64,000 nt of DNA from Lotus japonicus (Eukaryota; Streptophyta; Magnoliopsida; Fabales; Fabaceae): the NCBI RefSeq assembly GCF_012489685.1, contig NC_080044.1, positions 74,076,732 to 74,140,731 on the forward strand, read 5' to 3'. This document shows, one piece after another, positions 13,701-25,917 of the stretch. Numbering within the stretch: the first letter of the stretch is position 1; each line of letters starts with the position of its first letter. A program made the position numbers and the translations under genes. The notes beneath the pieces were generated by a model. That model worked only from the letters and a program-made list of their open reading frames with translations, was not told where the DNA came from and searched no databases.

Positions 13701-16700
13701 TTTTTAGTTCTTAAATCTTGTTTATAGGCAATAGGGTGTTACATGTTTTGCTTAATGTTGAAACTATGATGAGCTCTTAAACAAGTGTTTGTGTAATTCT
13801 TTTAAAATTGCTTATGATTTATTTATAAACTTTTAAATTTATTTTCATAATTTTTTAATATTAATTTATAGGTAAACTATCTATTAGCTCATTAATTTAA
13901 TTCAATAAACTTGTTGATTTCGGATTATCTAAATCATCTATGAGAATTATCTAACCTATAGTTTTTTTTACAGATGTACCACATTTTTCCAGATGGTATT
14001 GCCTTTTTAATTTTAAGTAATTTGAAAAATCCAAATTTAAGATTTGTTGTTTTATTCCTCAATAAATGTTGGACCTCCTTGTTTTAGTTGATATTGACAT
14101 TCATTTCTGAAAAGCTAAATACGACAAATTTTCCAGTGAAAATGTTTAATTTTTTTAATAGACTACACATAGCTTTTAAAAATATAAAAAAATATTCCAG
14201 TGAAAATATTTCTTTGACATTTTCTAATTTTGTATTCCAAAATATTGTTTAAAAAGAAAGAAATTTACTTTTATCTGGCGAAAGAGATATTCCCCTAACC
14301 TTAGCTATATCAGATTGGAATTTGATTGAATTAAATTGAATACCTAATTTGCTTCACCCAAAAATAAGAAGCAAAATATAACACGCTCTTAATACGGCGC
14401 CGTTTTCTATAGGCACGTGTACAAAGTGGTCAAACATGTAGGCGAACCACACGTTCACATAGCCAAATGGATGAAAAAGAAGACCAATTGGTCAAAACCG
14501 TAGTTAAGGACATGTTTCATACACGTCATGGCTGGCCCTTCACAATGAGAAGTGAGAACACACCATGTGAACGAAGAAAATGATACATTTACACCATAAT
14601 TCAGTTTACAACATTAATAAAATGTGAGAAATGAGAGATATGATTCATTTTTGGCGGTACGTTAAGATGATCACAAGATTTAATATTCGTCTGACGGCCT
14701 AAAACTTTCACAATTAAATGAGTATTATGTTAATTACTTTGAATGATTAAAGCAAAGATTTATCTCGTCTAATATAACTCAAGTGTAGTCTTTATCTCGA
14801 AGTCTTTTACAAGGATTTCATTGAGGTTTAATGAGTCACTTACATGTCTTACCATTGATTATAATAAATACAAGTTTAATCGTTCATTTACATAAGCATT
14901 AATCATTTTTCTTCTATAGTTTTGAAATTCTGTCTTTGAATTAGTATATGAATATTGTTTAAGCTCCACCGTGTACATGATTATCACTATCAGAAGTCAG
15001 AACATTTGCCTAAATCCACCTGAAGTTCCATTTCTAAAAGAACATGATGCATCATGCAATATGAATGGGAAAAAAAGAGTTATGAAGATAAAAAATAAGT
15101 GAAAATGTGATTGAAAAGAAAGTGTTGGTATAAAGATATCAAAATTAATGTGAAGGCCACATTAATCCTCTTATATTCCCCATCAACTTTTGTTAATGAG
15201 TTGATATGATTAACAATAATTAAAAACTTTCTTGGGCTCCTAAAATGAGCAAATAATATAAAGTGCAAAGTAAAAAAATCAAATAGGAGGAATATGTAGG
15301 ACCATAGATCTCGATGAAAACAAACAAAAAGTAGATGACCTTCATATGCTTTTTCTGTAATTCTGTTGGGTTGTGAGCTTTTAAAGTTTTATTTGATTGA
15401 TCATGGTCATGGATAATGTTGAATATATTTTCTCCGGGAGACAGGGGAATTTAAGATAATGTGATAGAGGTAAAGAGGATGAAGAGCAAATTCAGTCTGT
15501 TCTACATTTTCCTTTTTATTGAGGGGAATGATCGGATGAGCTTGGCAATGTCTCATCCCCAAGTGAGGTTTATACATAGAGGTAAAGTGAGAGATATAAG
15601 TGTATTAGTGAAAATAAAAAATTAAGGTCCAACTAGCTACCAATGCAACACTGAGTTTGAAGACATGTTATTCTCACTTTTTATTCTTAAGCTTTTTATT
15701 CATACTCAACATTGTTGATATGCTCATAGGAAATGGAAGATATAATTAATTTAATTAGTATTTTATCTTCATCATCGGTCTTAACTCCAATGACTTCTGA
15801 TTCAAAACAATACTATTTATAGTACAACTTCATATTATTCGCCATGCATAAATTATGAAACAAAGCTACTTCTTTAACATTTGAGATGTCATATGTTTGA
15901 TATAACCGATCGAGTTTCTTTCAAAAAAAATTAGCCCACAACATATTTGTTCATTCACAAGAATATTCTTAACCAAGCAAATGAATTGCACTTTTAGCAC
16001 TCAAAATTCTAGTTCTTATCATTTCTCATGATGTAGATAAATGGTTGAATGTGTATCAATTATACCACTTTTCTATTTTATCTATTTATTATTATCATAC
16101 TTATTCATAAATATTTATTTTTTTAAGATAAAAGTGACATTTTATACAAATAAACTCTTTTATTTTTCCTTGTCTCTATTCAATAAAAAAAATGAAAGTT
16201 TATGTAATTATTTCTCTTCCTTTTCTCTCTTTTATTTCGTTTCATCATATATACTTAACAGCCTATAAATTTAATTTTGGATTCTTCTCTTTTAAAATCT
16301 CTTTCTTTCTACTTATTTTATCTCTTCTTACTTTCTCTCTCAAACCAAATAATGTATTAATTAATGATGAAACTATTTTTTCAAACTAAAATACAAACCG
16401 ATATTGTGAAAGTGTTTTCTAGCTTCACCATTATTACTTTACTAGTATTTTGACCCGTGCGATGCACGGGGGATTATTTATTTTGTGTGTATTTTTATCT
16501 AAGTTTGTGTTATTTTGTTGTTTATTGAAAAAAAAAATTATGAATTAAAAGAATGAAATTAATTTTAGATATAAGGAAATAAAGTTTTGAAAGTTTCTCT
16601 TCCTTGATGAACGTGTTTGCTTTTATTTTGTAGAAACTCAAGTTTTTATTATTATTTTGAGTTTTGATTAAAAATGTACTCACCACTACGTTGCATAAGA

Positions 16701-16844
16701 AGTCTTTATCTATTCAAAATAGCATCACTTAAATACTATCAGGGTTTTTCCAAACAAATTCTACCATTGAAAACTGATATGATAACTGCAAAGTACTCAA
16801 TTGTATAACACACGTCCTTGAAGGTATCATAGAAGTCGTTTGGA

Positions 16845-16930
16845 TGCAAATAAAAAGCACTTATTAGAGTTTATTTAGTGCTTTTTTTAGTAGAGAATCT
16901 CCAATCTCTAATAAGCTCAAATAAACAGGT
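16845..16930. repeat. Short inverted-repeat MITE-like sequence
   Basis: GTTTGGATGCAAATAAAAAG followed by CACTTATTAGAG and, later, CTCTAATAAGCTCAAATAAA. It resembles, in inverted orientation, the better preserved hairpin in ARF6 intron 2 at 44949-45030, which also ends in GCATCCAAAC. Degenerate here. Confidence 0.5.
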
Positions 16931-16949
16931 ATCGAAAGAAATTAATAGT

Positions 16950-18080
16950 AACTTTATGTGTGCCCTTTGGAATTTCTTAACTCATGAGTCAAATAATGAT
17001 AAACCATTAAACCTTTTTTAAATAGTTTCGAGATAAATATAAGAAGAATATAGCATGACACTTATATGAGAACTAAAACTGTCAAATAGAACTTCAAGGA
17101 AAAAGGGATAGTGAGGGTTATATTATGCATAGATATAATATTTAGTATTAAAATCACTGCCTTCAACTTTTAATTATGGCTAATATTAATTATTATTTTA
17201 TTTACTATTCAATAAATCAAAACTCATTATATGTGTCCTTTGTAATTCCATAACTGATATTAATCTCATTATTTGGTGTGGTTATTTGGTGTATAACTAA
17301 TATTAACTATAATCTTAAAAAAATGGTGAAAGTGAAAGGGTTAGTCCATATTTATTCTGACATTCATATCAAATTTAATGTTAAAACTCCTAAAACTCCC
17401 ACCGTTAGTTGTTAAATATTATTGTTAATATTAATTAAAATATTATATAAATCAAATACAGTTTATCATGTCTCATGAAATTCTATAACTAATATTAAAT
17501 TTTTTATTTAGTGTGCAACTAATATTAATTAAATAGAAAAAAAATTCAGTATGGGAAAGGGTTGTGAATTGCTAAAGTTTAATATTAATATTAATATATT
17601 ATATGAATCTAAATATGTTGTCGTGTCCTATGAAATCTTGTTACAAATATTCACTTCTTAAAGGCTAAAATATTAATATTTCCTGTAAATCCTAAGTAAC
17701 TAATCATATCCTTTTGAATACCTACGTGTTATTAACCACATATTATCCATTAAATTTTTCAATAAACACATAATATGATATCAGTCACATGTAACTGAAA
17801 CTTTTGTAGTGCAAAGGTTATTTTTCTATTCATCATTAAAGAAGAAATTATTTTATCTTGTTATTATGATCATGAATGTGTTGTGTGGTTTTTAAATTAA
17901 AAGATCAACATTAATAAATTATTTGGAGTTTATCTAAAATTTATGTTAAAATTTAAAACTATCAAATTTCAGTTTTTAGGATTAATATATTGTATAAATT
18001 CCAACTAATTAATGATGTCTTTCAGAATTTTTAACTAATATATTAATCACTAAATTTTTCAATAAATATAATTTAACCAC
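16950..18080. repeat. Degenerate repeat array inside the Helitron
   Basis: A motif of the form TGTGTCCTTTGGAATTCTATA followed by ACTAATATTAAT recurs with variation near 16955, 17235, 17470, 17620, 17705 and 18020. Several copies are followed by TTTAGTGTG(C/T)AACTAATATT or AAATTTTTCAATAAA. Spacing is irregular, about 85-320 bp. It looks like an eroded internal tandem amplification; no coding potential. Confidence 0.5.
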
Positions 18081-20490
18081 ACGTAACAGAAATAAAATTT
18101 TCGTTCTTTTTTAATTTTAATATTACATTATTATTATTTAAATTAAATTAGTTTTGAATTCTATGTTTTTTATTTTAAAAACTGACATACCAATTTTATT
18201 TTATATTTTCTAAATAATAGTAACCACATGTTATTCATATTGTAGAAATGGAAAAGTTTTTGCCTCATAAAGTTCTTTATTTTTGTGTCATCATTAGACA
18301 CTTTGAGGTGAGATTTGAATTTAACTAATCTTTAAAGTTTTAAATTTTTTAACTTACATATTGTTCCTAAATGATATTAATTCATAGTATATAACCAATA
18401 TTTTGATGCTTATATTCTTATTTTTAAATATGTTAATAAATAATAACATTTTAGTTTTATAACATACATTTTCTAATCAAGTTTGTTTGGGTAGTGGTTT
18501 GACACTTCATCCTTTAAGCAAGTGGTAGAGAGTTTGAAACCGATTTTTGTAAATGGAAAAAACTCTTGCGTTGACCGTGGAGCGAAAGATTGGTCTCACA
18601 GCTGCCAGTTGTTGGGATAGCTTGACCAAAACCAACAAAACTTACATAAATTTTTAAAATTCAATGATTTACATGTAGTGGAAATGATTTTCAAGCCATT
18701 GAATTAAGTGGTTCATTATTAAGGAAGAAAGTTTAATATTGCTATTATAACCATGTATGTGTCCTATATTTTTCCATGATGAATAAACTAATTAATTGTT
18801 TGGAATGTTTTGAAAAACTATGGACTTTTCTTAATAATTTATATTTCAAAAATGAAAGTGATTCAAATGAAACCCTTATAATGGAAAGAGTTTTTTCACT
18901 AAATAAGAATATTATTTATAATGTCATTATAACTATTAATTTTTTTTAAAATAATAACTATTTAGTTGTGCTTTTTCATTTTAGTCTTAAATTTATATTA
19001 TGTTATAAAATAGATATTTTATCAGTATGTACTATTACAATTTACCAATAATATAAATAAGAAGATACAATATACCAATGAACTTGAACATTAAATCAAA
19101 TTCAAGTAAACTTTCTAGATGTAACATTGATTTAGAGTAATTCAAATTGATACACTTGTTGCTTTAACATTTCCCAGCATAACTACCCCTTCTATATATA
19201 TCTTCTATAATATGCTATGCATTATGGAGACTTTTAAGCCACCAGAGTTCTCAGTCTTCTTCAAAGAGTGTACAAAATCTTGGAAGTAAGGTTGAGTTCG
19301 TCAACCAATGTCTCTTTCATTTTTCTCTAATCCACACTTTTAAAGATGTGTGTGTCTATGTTATAGTTGAACATCTCCTTCTTTTCGTGGACCAATAGAA
19401 CAAATCACCAAAAGTGTTGTCAAGATTAGAAAGATATATGGATGAGAGGCTATGGTATTAAATTTTCAAGGGTAAAAAAAAATAAGAAGAGTAAATGAAT
19501 AGATACCATAACACGTACATGAAGCAATCATAACTTGGGAGCTTGATCATCCTCATCACTCGTATCATCACTGTTGCAGCAACTACTCCTTCATAGGATG
19601 CAATTTCGTAGTTAATTCAATTTGTTTCTCAAATTGTTCACCTATGGCAGCAAAAGCTCCTTCATCTTGGTTATTTAAACCAAATTCCAAATACAAATTT
19701 ATTTTTGTGTGTGTTACAAAGACATGCCAAAAAATGTCGCAAGTTGAGTCCTTACCCAACAAAATAACAATTTGTAAATTCAAGTATGAATGTTTTAAAG
19801 AACTACATTTTAAAGGAAGGAAATACAAATTCATTAGTTACCTTTCAAATCATGATTCTATGCACATTTGTTCTTTTATACTAATCTCATTTATCCTCTT
19901 CTCCACTCGCATAATTTGAACATGAAATTAACAAAAACTAAATCATGATATTTGAAAATAGAAGCTCAAGAGTTGATAGACCCGCAAACTTTTTAAAAAA
20001 TTGGCAAAAGATAAAGAAAGGATGAAATAGAAGGAAAAAGTAAAAGATACAATGAAAGAGTATTCACCATTTGAGAGTTTGATCATGCTTGAAAAGTCAA
20101 TGATCAAATCTACTTTAAACCAAATAAGAAGCAAAAACAAATGGGGAAGAAAACCGGTGAGAAAGTAAGTATCAAAGGAGTATTTATACCTCTAGTTTCA
20201 GATTTGAAGAAGATTAAAAGTCTAAAAAAACTTAAGAAGATTGAAGGTCTCTTAAAAAGTACTTAAGATCACATATGAATGAGAGTATTGATTTTTACAA
20301 TTAAGCTTAGTTAATGTATTTGGGAAGATAGAAAGACAATGAGGATGTTATGAAACAGACGGTTGTGATTGAATATAAGAGAATAAATTGTATTTTTACT
20401 AAAATAACCATAGTCAAATTTTTAATACAGTGCAATAAATAATTGAATTACTAATTTACCCTTAAGGTTGCAAAAACTTCTCTTTTATTA

Positions 20491-20554
20491 GATATATAGA
20501 TATAGATAGATAGATAGATATAAATATAGATATAGATAGATATAGATATAGATT
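20491..20554. repeat. (TAGA/TATAGA)n microsatellite
   Basis: Runs of TAGATAGATAGATA and ATATAGATATAGAT abut the presumed Helitron 5' end and blur its exact boundary. Confidence 0.9.
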
Positions 20555-22975
20555 AGGCACATGTAATACTTTTATACTTTTCAATATTAATAGCATATGT
20601 TTCTAGAGTTTTTGCATCACGCAAAAGAAAATGTTGGAATTTATCAGTTTGTGCATGGTGTAAATGTAAATTAAATAAAATTCAAAGGCAGTTGGGTGTA
20701 TAGCATGGTCCCATATAAATGAAAATGGATTAGGTGATGAATGTGGTCAAATTGGGCAGAGTGAAAGGAAGAGAAGGAGGAGTCACATTATAAAATTCCG
20801 AACCCTCCAGAGAAGACTCTGAACCCCTTTGGCTTTTGTGTCCTGAGTCCTGACACATGCACTATAATTTACTACATATTCCACCCTCTCAAATAAATTA
20901 AAAATCAGAATTAAAATTATGCACCTGCGTTGGTGGATGTGTTTCTCAGAAGTATCTTTGACCGACCAAAGAATATATTCATTGCATATATTACTTCATT
21001 TACCTTTATATTTTCAATTATAATTATATTACCCTAATCTCACAAAAATTAATAAGTAGTTGGACTCTTTAAATATTTAGTTAAAATTTAATACTTGAGC
21101 AATGTGTTGTATAGAGAAAATTTTATTAGAAAAGACTATACACTTATATAATTTCAAGTTTGGGAGGATTAATTAGATGAGTGTTGGTTGTGAGATATTC
21201 CCTTATAATAAAAAAAGTGATACTAACACATTGTTTTAAACATGTCTCTAACATACTTTTTGTAATTGATCAACTTTTAAAATATTCAATATATTTTTCT
21301 CTCTTTTTAAAAATTGTGTTGGATTATAAAAAAAATCAATCACATGTTCATGTTGAGTGCATGTGTGTTCCAAAGTGTATTCGTAATATTTCCCACCTTA
21401 TTACTCCCAAAAAAAAACATTATTTTTCTAGTTTTCTTTCCAACCAAAATTATCCCAATAGTTGTTAACTCTTCGTCCAGGAATTTAAGCCTTGTCTTTT
21501 TTTGAATGTCTTGTCTTTATCAATGTTTTAACTTGTTAATACTAATGACTTCTAATTAAGAAAGCTATTTCGGGCCGAGATTAACGGAATAATTTGTAGC
21601 CTCCTTTTGAACTCTGAACACCGACTAGTTCGTATAAATTAATCAGCAAATAAACTATTTTAGGAATGATTATGTTATCCCATTTTAACATATAATTACT
21701 AAGTCTCCTCTAATAAAATTGAGTTAGTTCAGAAAAAAAATGTTATGTGTCTACCACAAAAAATTTAAGATTTTAATTCAAGTTAAATAAGGTTTTGGAC
21801 TATGTATAATACACTATAATTGAAAATAGTTCATTCTCTAAGCAAAATTTGAATTTAGTTCTTACTATATAGAATTATCTGGTTTTTGTTCATGTTGAAT
21901 GTAGAGATCCGGTGACCTTACCACATGAGTCTTACATGAAATTATCACGTGTTTAATAAAGATCACATAATTTATTTTCTTTTCCTTAAATTTTATTTTT
22001 CCACAAAGTAACTCATTAACTCCTACACCAACCCAACTCAACTTAACCCTAACTCACTAAATAACCTAATCTCAAACCAAATGTTCGATGATCTTTTCCG
22101 TTTATTTCTTTACTTTTGTAGTATTTTTGGTGATGAAATTATGACCTACTATTACTACTAGCACTAAAACAGTTACTATGCAGAGGATATTGAAAATCCA
22201 CACTAGTCTTGATCAAGTTCACTGTTCCAATCTCGAAGGCTGCGTAAATTCGCTTTCATACTCTGTCCTTCTTGGTTGAAAAATACAGTTATAATAAATA
22301 GAAAGAAAATGATGGGTTGATTTTTTTTTGAATGTGTATAATCAAGAAGAGGAAAATAAAAAGTTAAAAAATGAAATATACGCTAATATGTGATATGATA
22401 TGAAAAAAAATTAAAAAAATGAAATGATCAATGAGATGAATTAAAATATTTAAAAAATAGGATTGACAATGAAATAAGTTAAAGAGTATGTCAAAAAAAA
22501 AAAAGTTAAAGAGGCTTATTTCAATTGTCACGTACACCTTGCATTAAAAAAGTTAAAGAGGCTTATAACAAGAGTTGAAGGGGAGAAATAATTGGAAACC
22601 AAAAGTATTTAATGGTAAAGTATATATAATTGCTTTAAAAATGTTTAAATAAGTAATAATTAGTAATGAATGCATGTTAGCTTGCTTATAAACTTCACTT
22701 TTTACGCCTTGTATATATGTTTTTGCAAGAGTTTGAGGTAAATTTCAACTTAGCCAATGAATATTCAAATAAAATATTTGAAAAAAAAGAAAGAATTGAA
22801 TAATGCAAAATAAATTGATACCATTTACAATATTTATGTACAAAGTTTTGTAAAATAAGCGTTTGTTATGGTACCTTATGTTAGATCAAAGGTACAGTAT
22901 CTGAAATGATGTATACTAATCAACATATATATTATGATTGAGTCAACATTCATATATTTTTATTAATATTTTCTT
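20555..22975. other. AT-rich intergenic DNA
   Basis: No gene or complete element recognised. A small direct repeat of AAAGTTAAAGAGGCTTAT occurs at about 22502 and 22549. The stretch 20690-20850 is less AT-rich, but contains no open frame worth calling. Confidence 0.5.
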
Positions 22976-24594
22976 GGCTTAATACATCAGGAGGCCCCTG
23001 TAATTGTAAAGGGAATCAGTTCCAGGGCCTGAAAAATTTTCGCATCAAATTGGGTCCCTAAGAAATTTTTTTTAATTCAATTAAGGCCAAATCTCAATTT
23101 TGTCCTAGTCATCAGTGACACCTGGCTTTTATAATTTTTTTTTAATTAAAAAATATTAAAAAAATAATTTTTAATACCAAGTCATCAAAATAATCAGAAA
23201 AAAAAAATTAAAAATCTTAATAAAAACCTAATCTAATAATATAATCTAAACATAATCTAATTATTACCAAACCCAAATCTTTCCCCAAATTGAATTGACC
23301 TTGTGCAATTTTGTTTCATTACATGAAAAAGAAAACAGGGGAAAAGTAGGGGAAGAAAACTGCACAAAATTGCCCTCACCACCGTTGAAGAGCAGACCTT
23401 CACCACTCAAATCTGAGTAATCAACTCTTATTTGCTTCCAATCCTACCAAACCCCATCATCTTCATCACCATAACCTTCTTCACACATTGAAACATATAC
23501 AAATTTACCAACAAATCAAAGATCACGACGAACCAGAACCCTAAAATTAAAAAATTTCCACCAGAACCACCATTTTTAATTTCCAAAACCTAGGTTTAGA
23601 ACCTAAAATTTTCTCTTCAAAATCTTCATCCCCAACATCACCAACATCCAGGAACACTCAATCACCACCTTGATGATCGCCGTCGCAAGGAGAAGGAGAT
23701 CCAGTGGCCCTTGCTGTCGCCGCCGCTACTCCGCCACTGACCGCCGTCTCCGGTCGTCATCTCCGGCGACCTCCTTTTTCATAAAGGAAGGTACTTTCTT
23801 GAAGATCTTCCTCTCCTCTCTTTGAATCCGAGATCAGAACAAAGAAAGGAGCCTGAGAGAAGCTTGATTCTAACTTGAGTTTGAGGTTTCTGTATTGAGA
23901 TTTCTTAGTTTGGGTTTTGGGTTGGAGATCCTGATTATGGGATTATTGGGTTAAGATTTCTGGGTTTGGGTTAAGAAGAAGAAGGTTGAGGAGGAAAAGA
24001 TGAGAAAAAGAAGGAGGAGGAGGAGATGAGAAAAAAAAACGATGGATGAAAGAAGATGAGAATATCAGTCAGAATTATATTATTGGATTAGTTTAGGGTT
24101 GGAGATCCTGATTCTGGGATTATTAGGTTAAGATTAGAGAGTATTAGTGATTAGTTTAAGGTTTGTATTAAGTTTTTATTTTAAATTAGGGATTGATGGA
24201 AGAGAGAAGAGGAGGTGGTGGTGGTTCTGGATTGCTGGGTTTGATGGAAGAAGAGGAAGTGGAAGATGAACAGAATGAAGATGAAGATGTGGGTGGAAAA
24301 TAAATTTTGGGGTTAGATGAGTTAATTAGGGCTGGATTGATTTATTAAGTTTTTAATTTTTTTTGATTATTTAATTGAGCTGGAAATAAAAATAATTTTT
24401 TATTATTTTTGTAATTAAAAAATAATAATAAAAGCCACGTGGAATTGATGATTGGGATAAAATAGTCTGCGGACACACTTTGGCCTTAATTGAATTAAAA
24501 AAAAATTTCTAGGGACCCAATTTGATGCAAAAATTTTTTAGGCCCTGAATTTGATTCCCTTTACAATTACAGGGGCCTTCTGATGTATTAAGCC
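22976..24594. mobile_element. Non-autonomous Mutator-like element (1619 bp)
   Basis: Long terminal inverted repeats, about 180 bp, begin GGCTTAATACATCAG on both ends and stay alignable through 'ATCAAATTGGGTCCCT' and 'TTAATTCAATTAAGGCC'. The element is flanked by the exact 9-bp duplication TATTTTCTT (22967-22975 and 24595-24603), which is characteristic of Mutator elements. It encodes no transposase. The interior (about 23280-24330) has CCGCCGTC-type GC-rich patches at 23670-23780 unlike its surroundings, which may be captured genic DNA. Confidence 0.9.
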
Positions 24595-25222
24595 TATTTT
24601 CTTTTATAAATTATAAATATTAATATTGTTACTAACAATGTGTAGTACAACTGATAGATAGTTGAGTTATTTAAGCATCTAATACAAAATTTGATCACTA
24701 ACAATGCGTATGGAGAAACATTTTTTGAAATATATCTATCCTTCTTCTCATCTGCATCACCAAAATTCTCTCTTTATCATCAATAGGCTTGGACTACCAA
24801 AACTTTATCATACATGACAATAATATACTAAATCACTCAATGTAAACATTTCACCAAAAATAATTTATGGGCACCATAAAATTCATCAGCAAAATAAACA
24901 CATTTTACTTTTTGCCCAACTTTTATTCACCTTATTAGTAAAATTGTTTACCGTCGCAAGTATTTATGCACGCACAAAAATGAAACACATCACTTATTTC
25001 TCTTATTCTCTTTTTACCTTTCACCAGATGAAGGTGAATATAATATAGTGTGTAAAGATAAACTGTTTCTATAGCTAAGTATAGACTATTTGTTCAATGA
25101 GACAATTAAGTTGAGATTTTGGATTTCTTGTGTTTAGTAAAACCTCAGTTGATGAGCAATCATCTTGGAGAATATTCTTTGATGCTCTTACCTAGAAGTG
25201 ATTATCTATTGATCATACACTA

Positions 25223-25511
25223 TGACCCCGTTTGGGAAATTAAAACAACTTAATTGAGCGATTATATATGGTCATAAGCGACAATAAAAGCTTATGTCAT
25301 AAGCGCTTATTCATAAGATATTTTAAAAAATTTATTGAAATAAATTGAAAATAAACTATATATAAGCATAAACTCTTTTTCATAAGCTATCTTGAGTAGC
25401 TTATGAAAATAAGCTCAAAACAGCTTATGATATATCATAAGTTATTTGCATAAGCTTTCATAAACACTTACAAAACGCTTATACTATCAGGTAAACTCTT
25501 TCAAACGAGAC
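25223..25511. mobile_element. MITE-like repeat of the 'CATAAGC' family, copy 1
   Basis: Begins with CCCCGTTTGGGAAATTAAAA and ends near TTTCAAACGAGAC, so the ends are weakly inverted (CGTTTG/CAAACG). The interior is packed with CTTATTCATAAG, AGCTTATGA and CATAAGC motifs. A related copy at 29600-29845 shares AACAACTTAATT and GTGCTTATTCATAAG. This is a common legume repeat type; superfamily not assigned. Confidence 0.6.
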
Positions 25512-25673
25512 TTATCTTATTGGAGCCCTATAATGTAGATTGTGTTTTCACTAAAAGGAAAGATTACTTGTAGGGAGCAAGGGATAAAAGTGTAAAAGTG
25601 AAAGCAGTGTGATCTGTGAACATAGAGCGGGCCCATGCTCTCTGATGGCGTGGCTTTGATCATAGTTTAGATA

Positions 25674-25714
<41 letters not shown>
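25674..25714. repeat. (CAGGCT)n microsatellite in remorin promoter/leader
   Basis: About seven tandem CAGGCT/CTCAGG hexamers lie roughly 200 bp upstream of the remorin ATG. On the opposite strand they would encode Ser-Leu repeats, giving a spurious frame. Confidence 0.95.
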
Positions 25715-25917
25715 ACAGCATCCCCCGTACTGCACAGGAACCCAGTTTCCTTTCCTTCATTCAACACTTTCTTCTTCTTCTTCAACTCTCTCTCTTCATT
25801 CATTCACAAGTTCAAAGTCACAAACACACAAGCTAGTTAAGCTGCAAAATTCAACTCATTCTCCTACCTCTCTGCTGCATTAGCTACCTTCCAACTTAGA
25901 GATACAGAGATCCAATA

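Larger units (their letters stand above)
10527..16441. other. Repeat-poor looking AT-rich intergenic DNA
   Basis: No gene is supported. Identifiable pieces are a truncated TRIM copy at about 11846-11978 and a diverged direct duplication (about 13005-13270 versus 13460-13700), both listed separately. Short pyrimidine-rich open frames at 16041-16389 are low complexity. A stretch at about 14390-14560, richer in GC and containing CACGTG and GGCGCCG motifs, could be a relic promoter, but no gene follows it. Confidence 0.5.
16442..20500 (-). mobile_element. Non-autonomous Helitron (putative, about 4.06 kb)
   Basis: Read on the minus strand, the 3' end has the hairpin CCCGTGC-ATC-GCACGGG (16454-16470), 8 nt of spacer and a terminal CTAG (16442-16445), followed by host T. 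The 5' end reads TCTATATATCTAATAAAAG, preceded by host A. A 5' TC, a 3' CTRR with a short GC hairpin just before it, and insertion between A and T are the Helitron signature. I found no Rep/helicase frame, so it is non-autonomous. The exact 5' base is uncertain because a TATAGA microsatellite abuts it, and the interior may be composite. Confidence 0.68.
24604..25917. other. Remorin upstream region
   Basis: No gene. It includes a MITE-like repeat (25223-25511), a hexanucleotide microsatellite (25674-25714) and, from about 25740, CT-rich leader-like sequence (TTCTTCTTCTTCAACTCTC) running up to the remorin ATG at 25918. The transcription start is likely near 25700-25760, but no clear TATA box was identified. 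Confidence 0.5.

Noticed and set aside
16041..16389. Hydrophobic open frames suggesting a small membrane protein
   Set aside because: They are translations of a T-rich, low-complexity stretch in overlapping frames.
19583..19834. Minus-strand frame in the Helitron containing AFAAIGEQFEKQIEL
   Set aside because: Considered as a captured gene or RPA-like fragment. The similarity was too weak to name, and the frame closes quickly.
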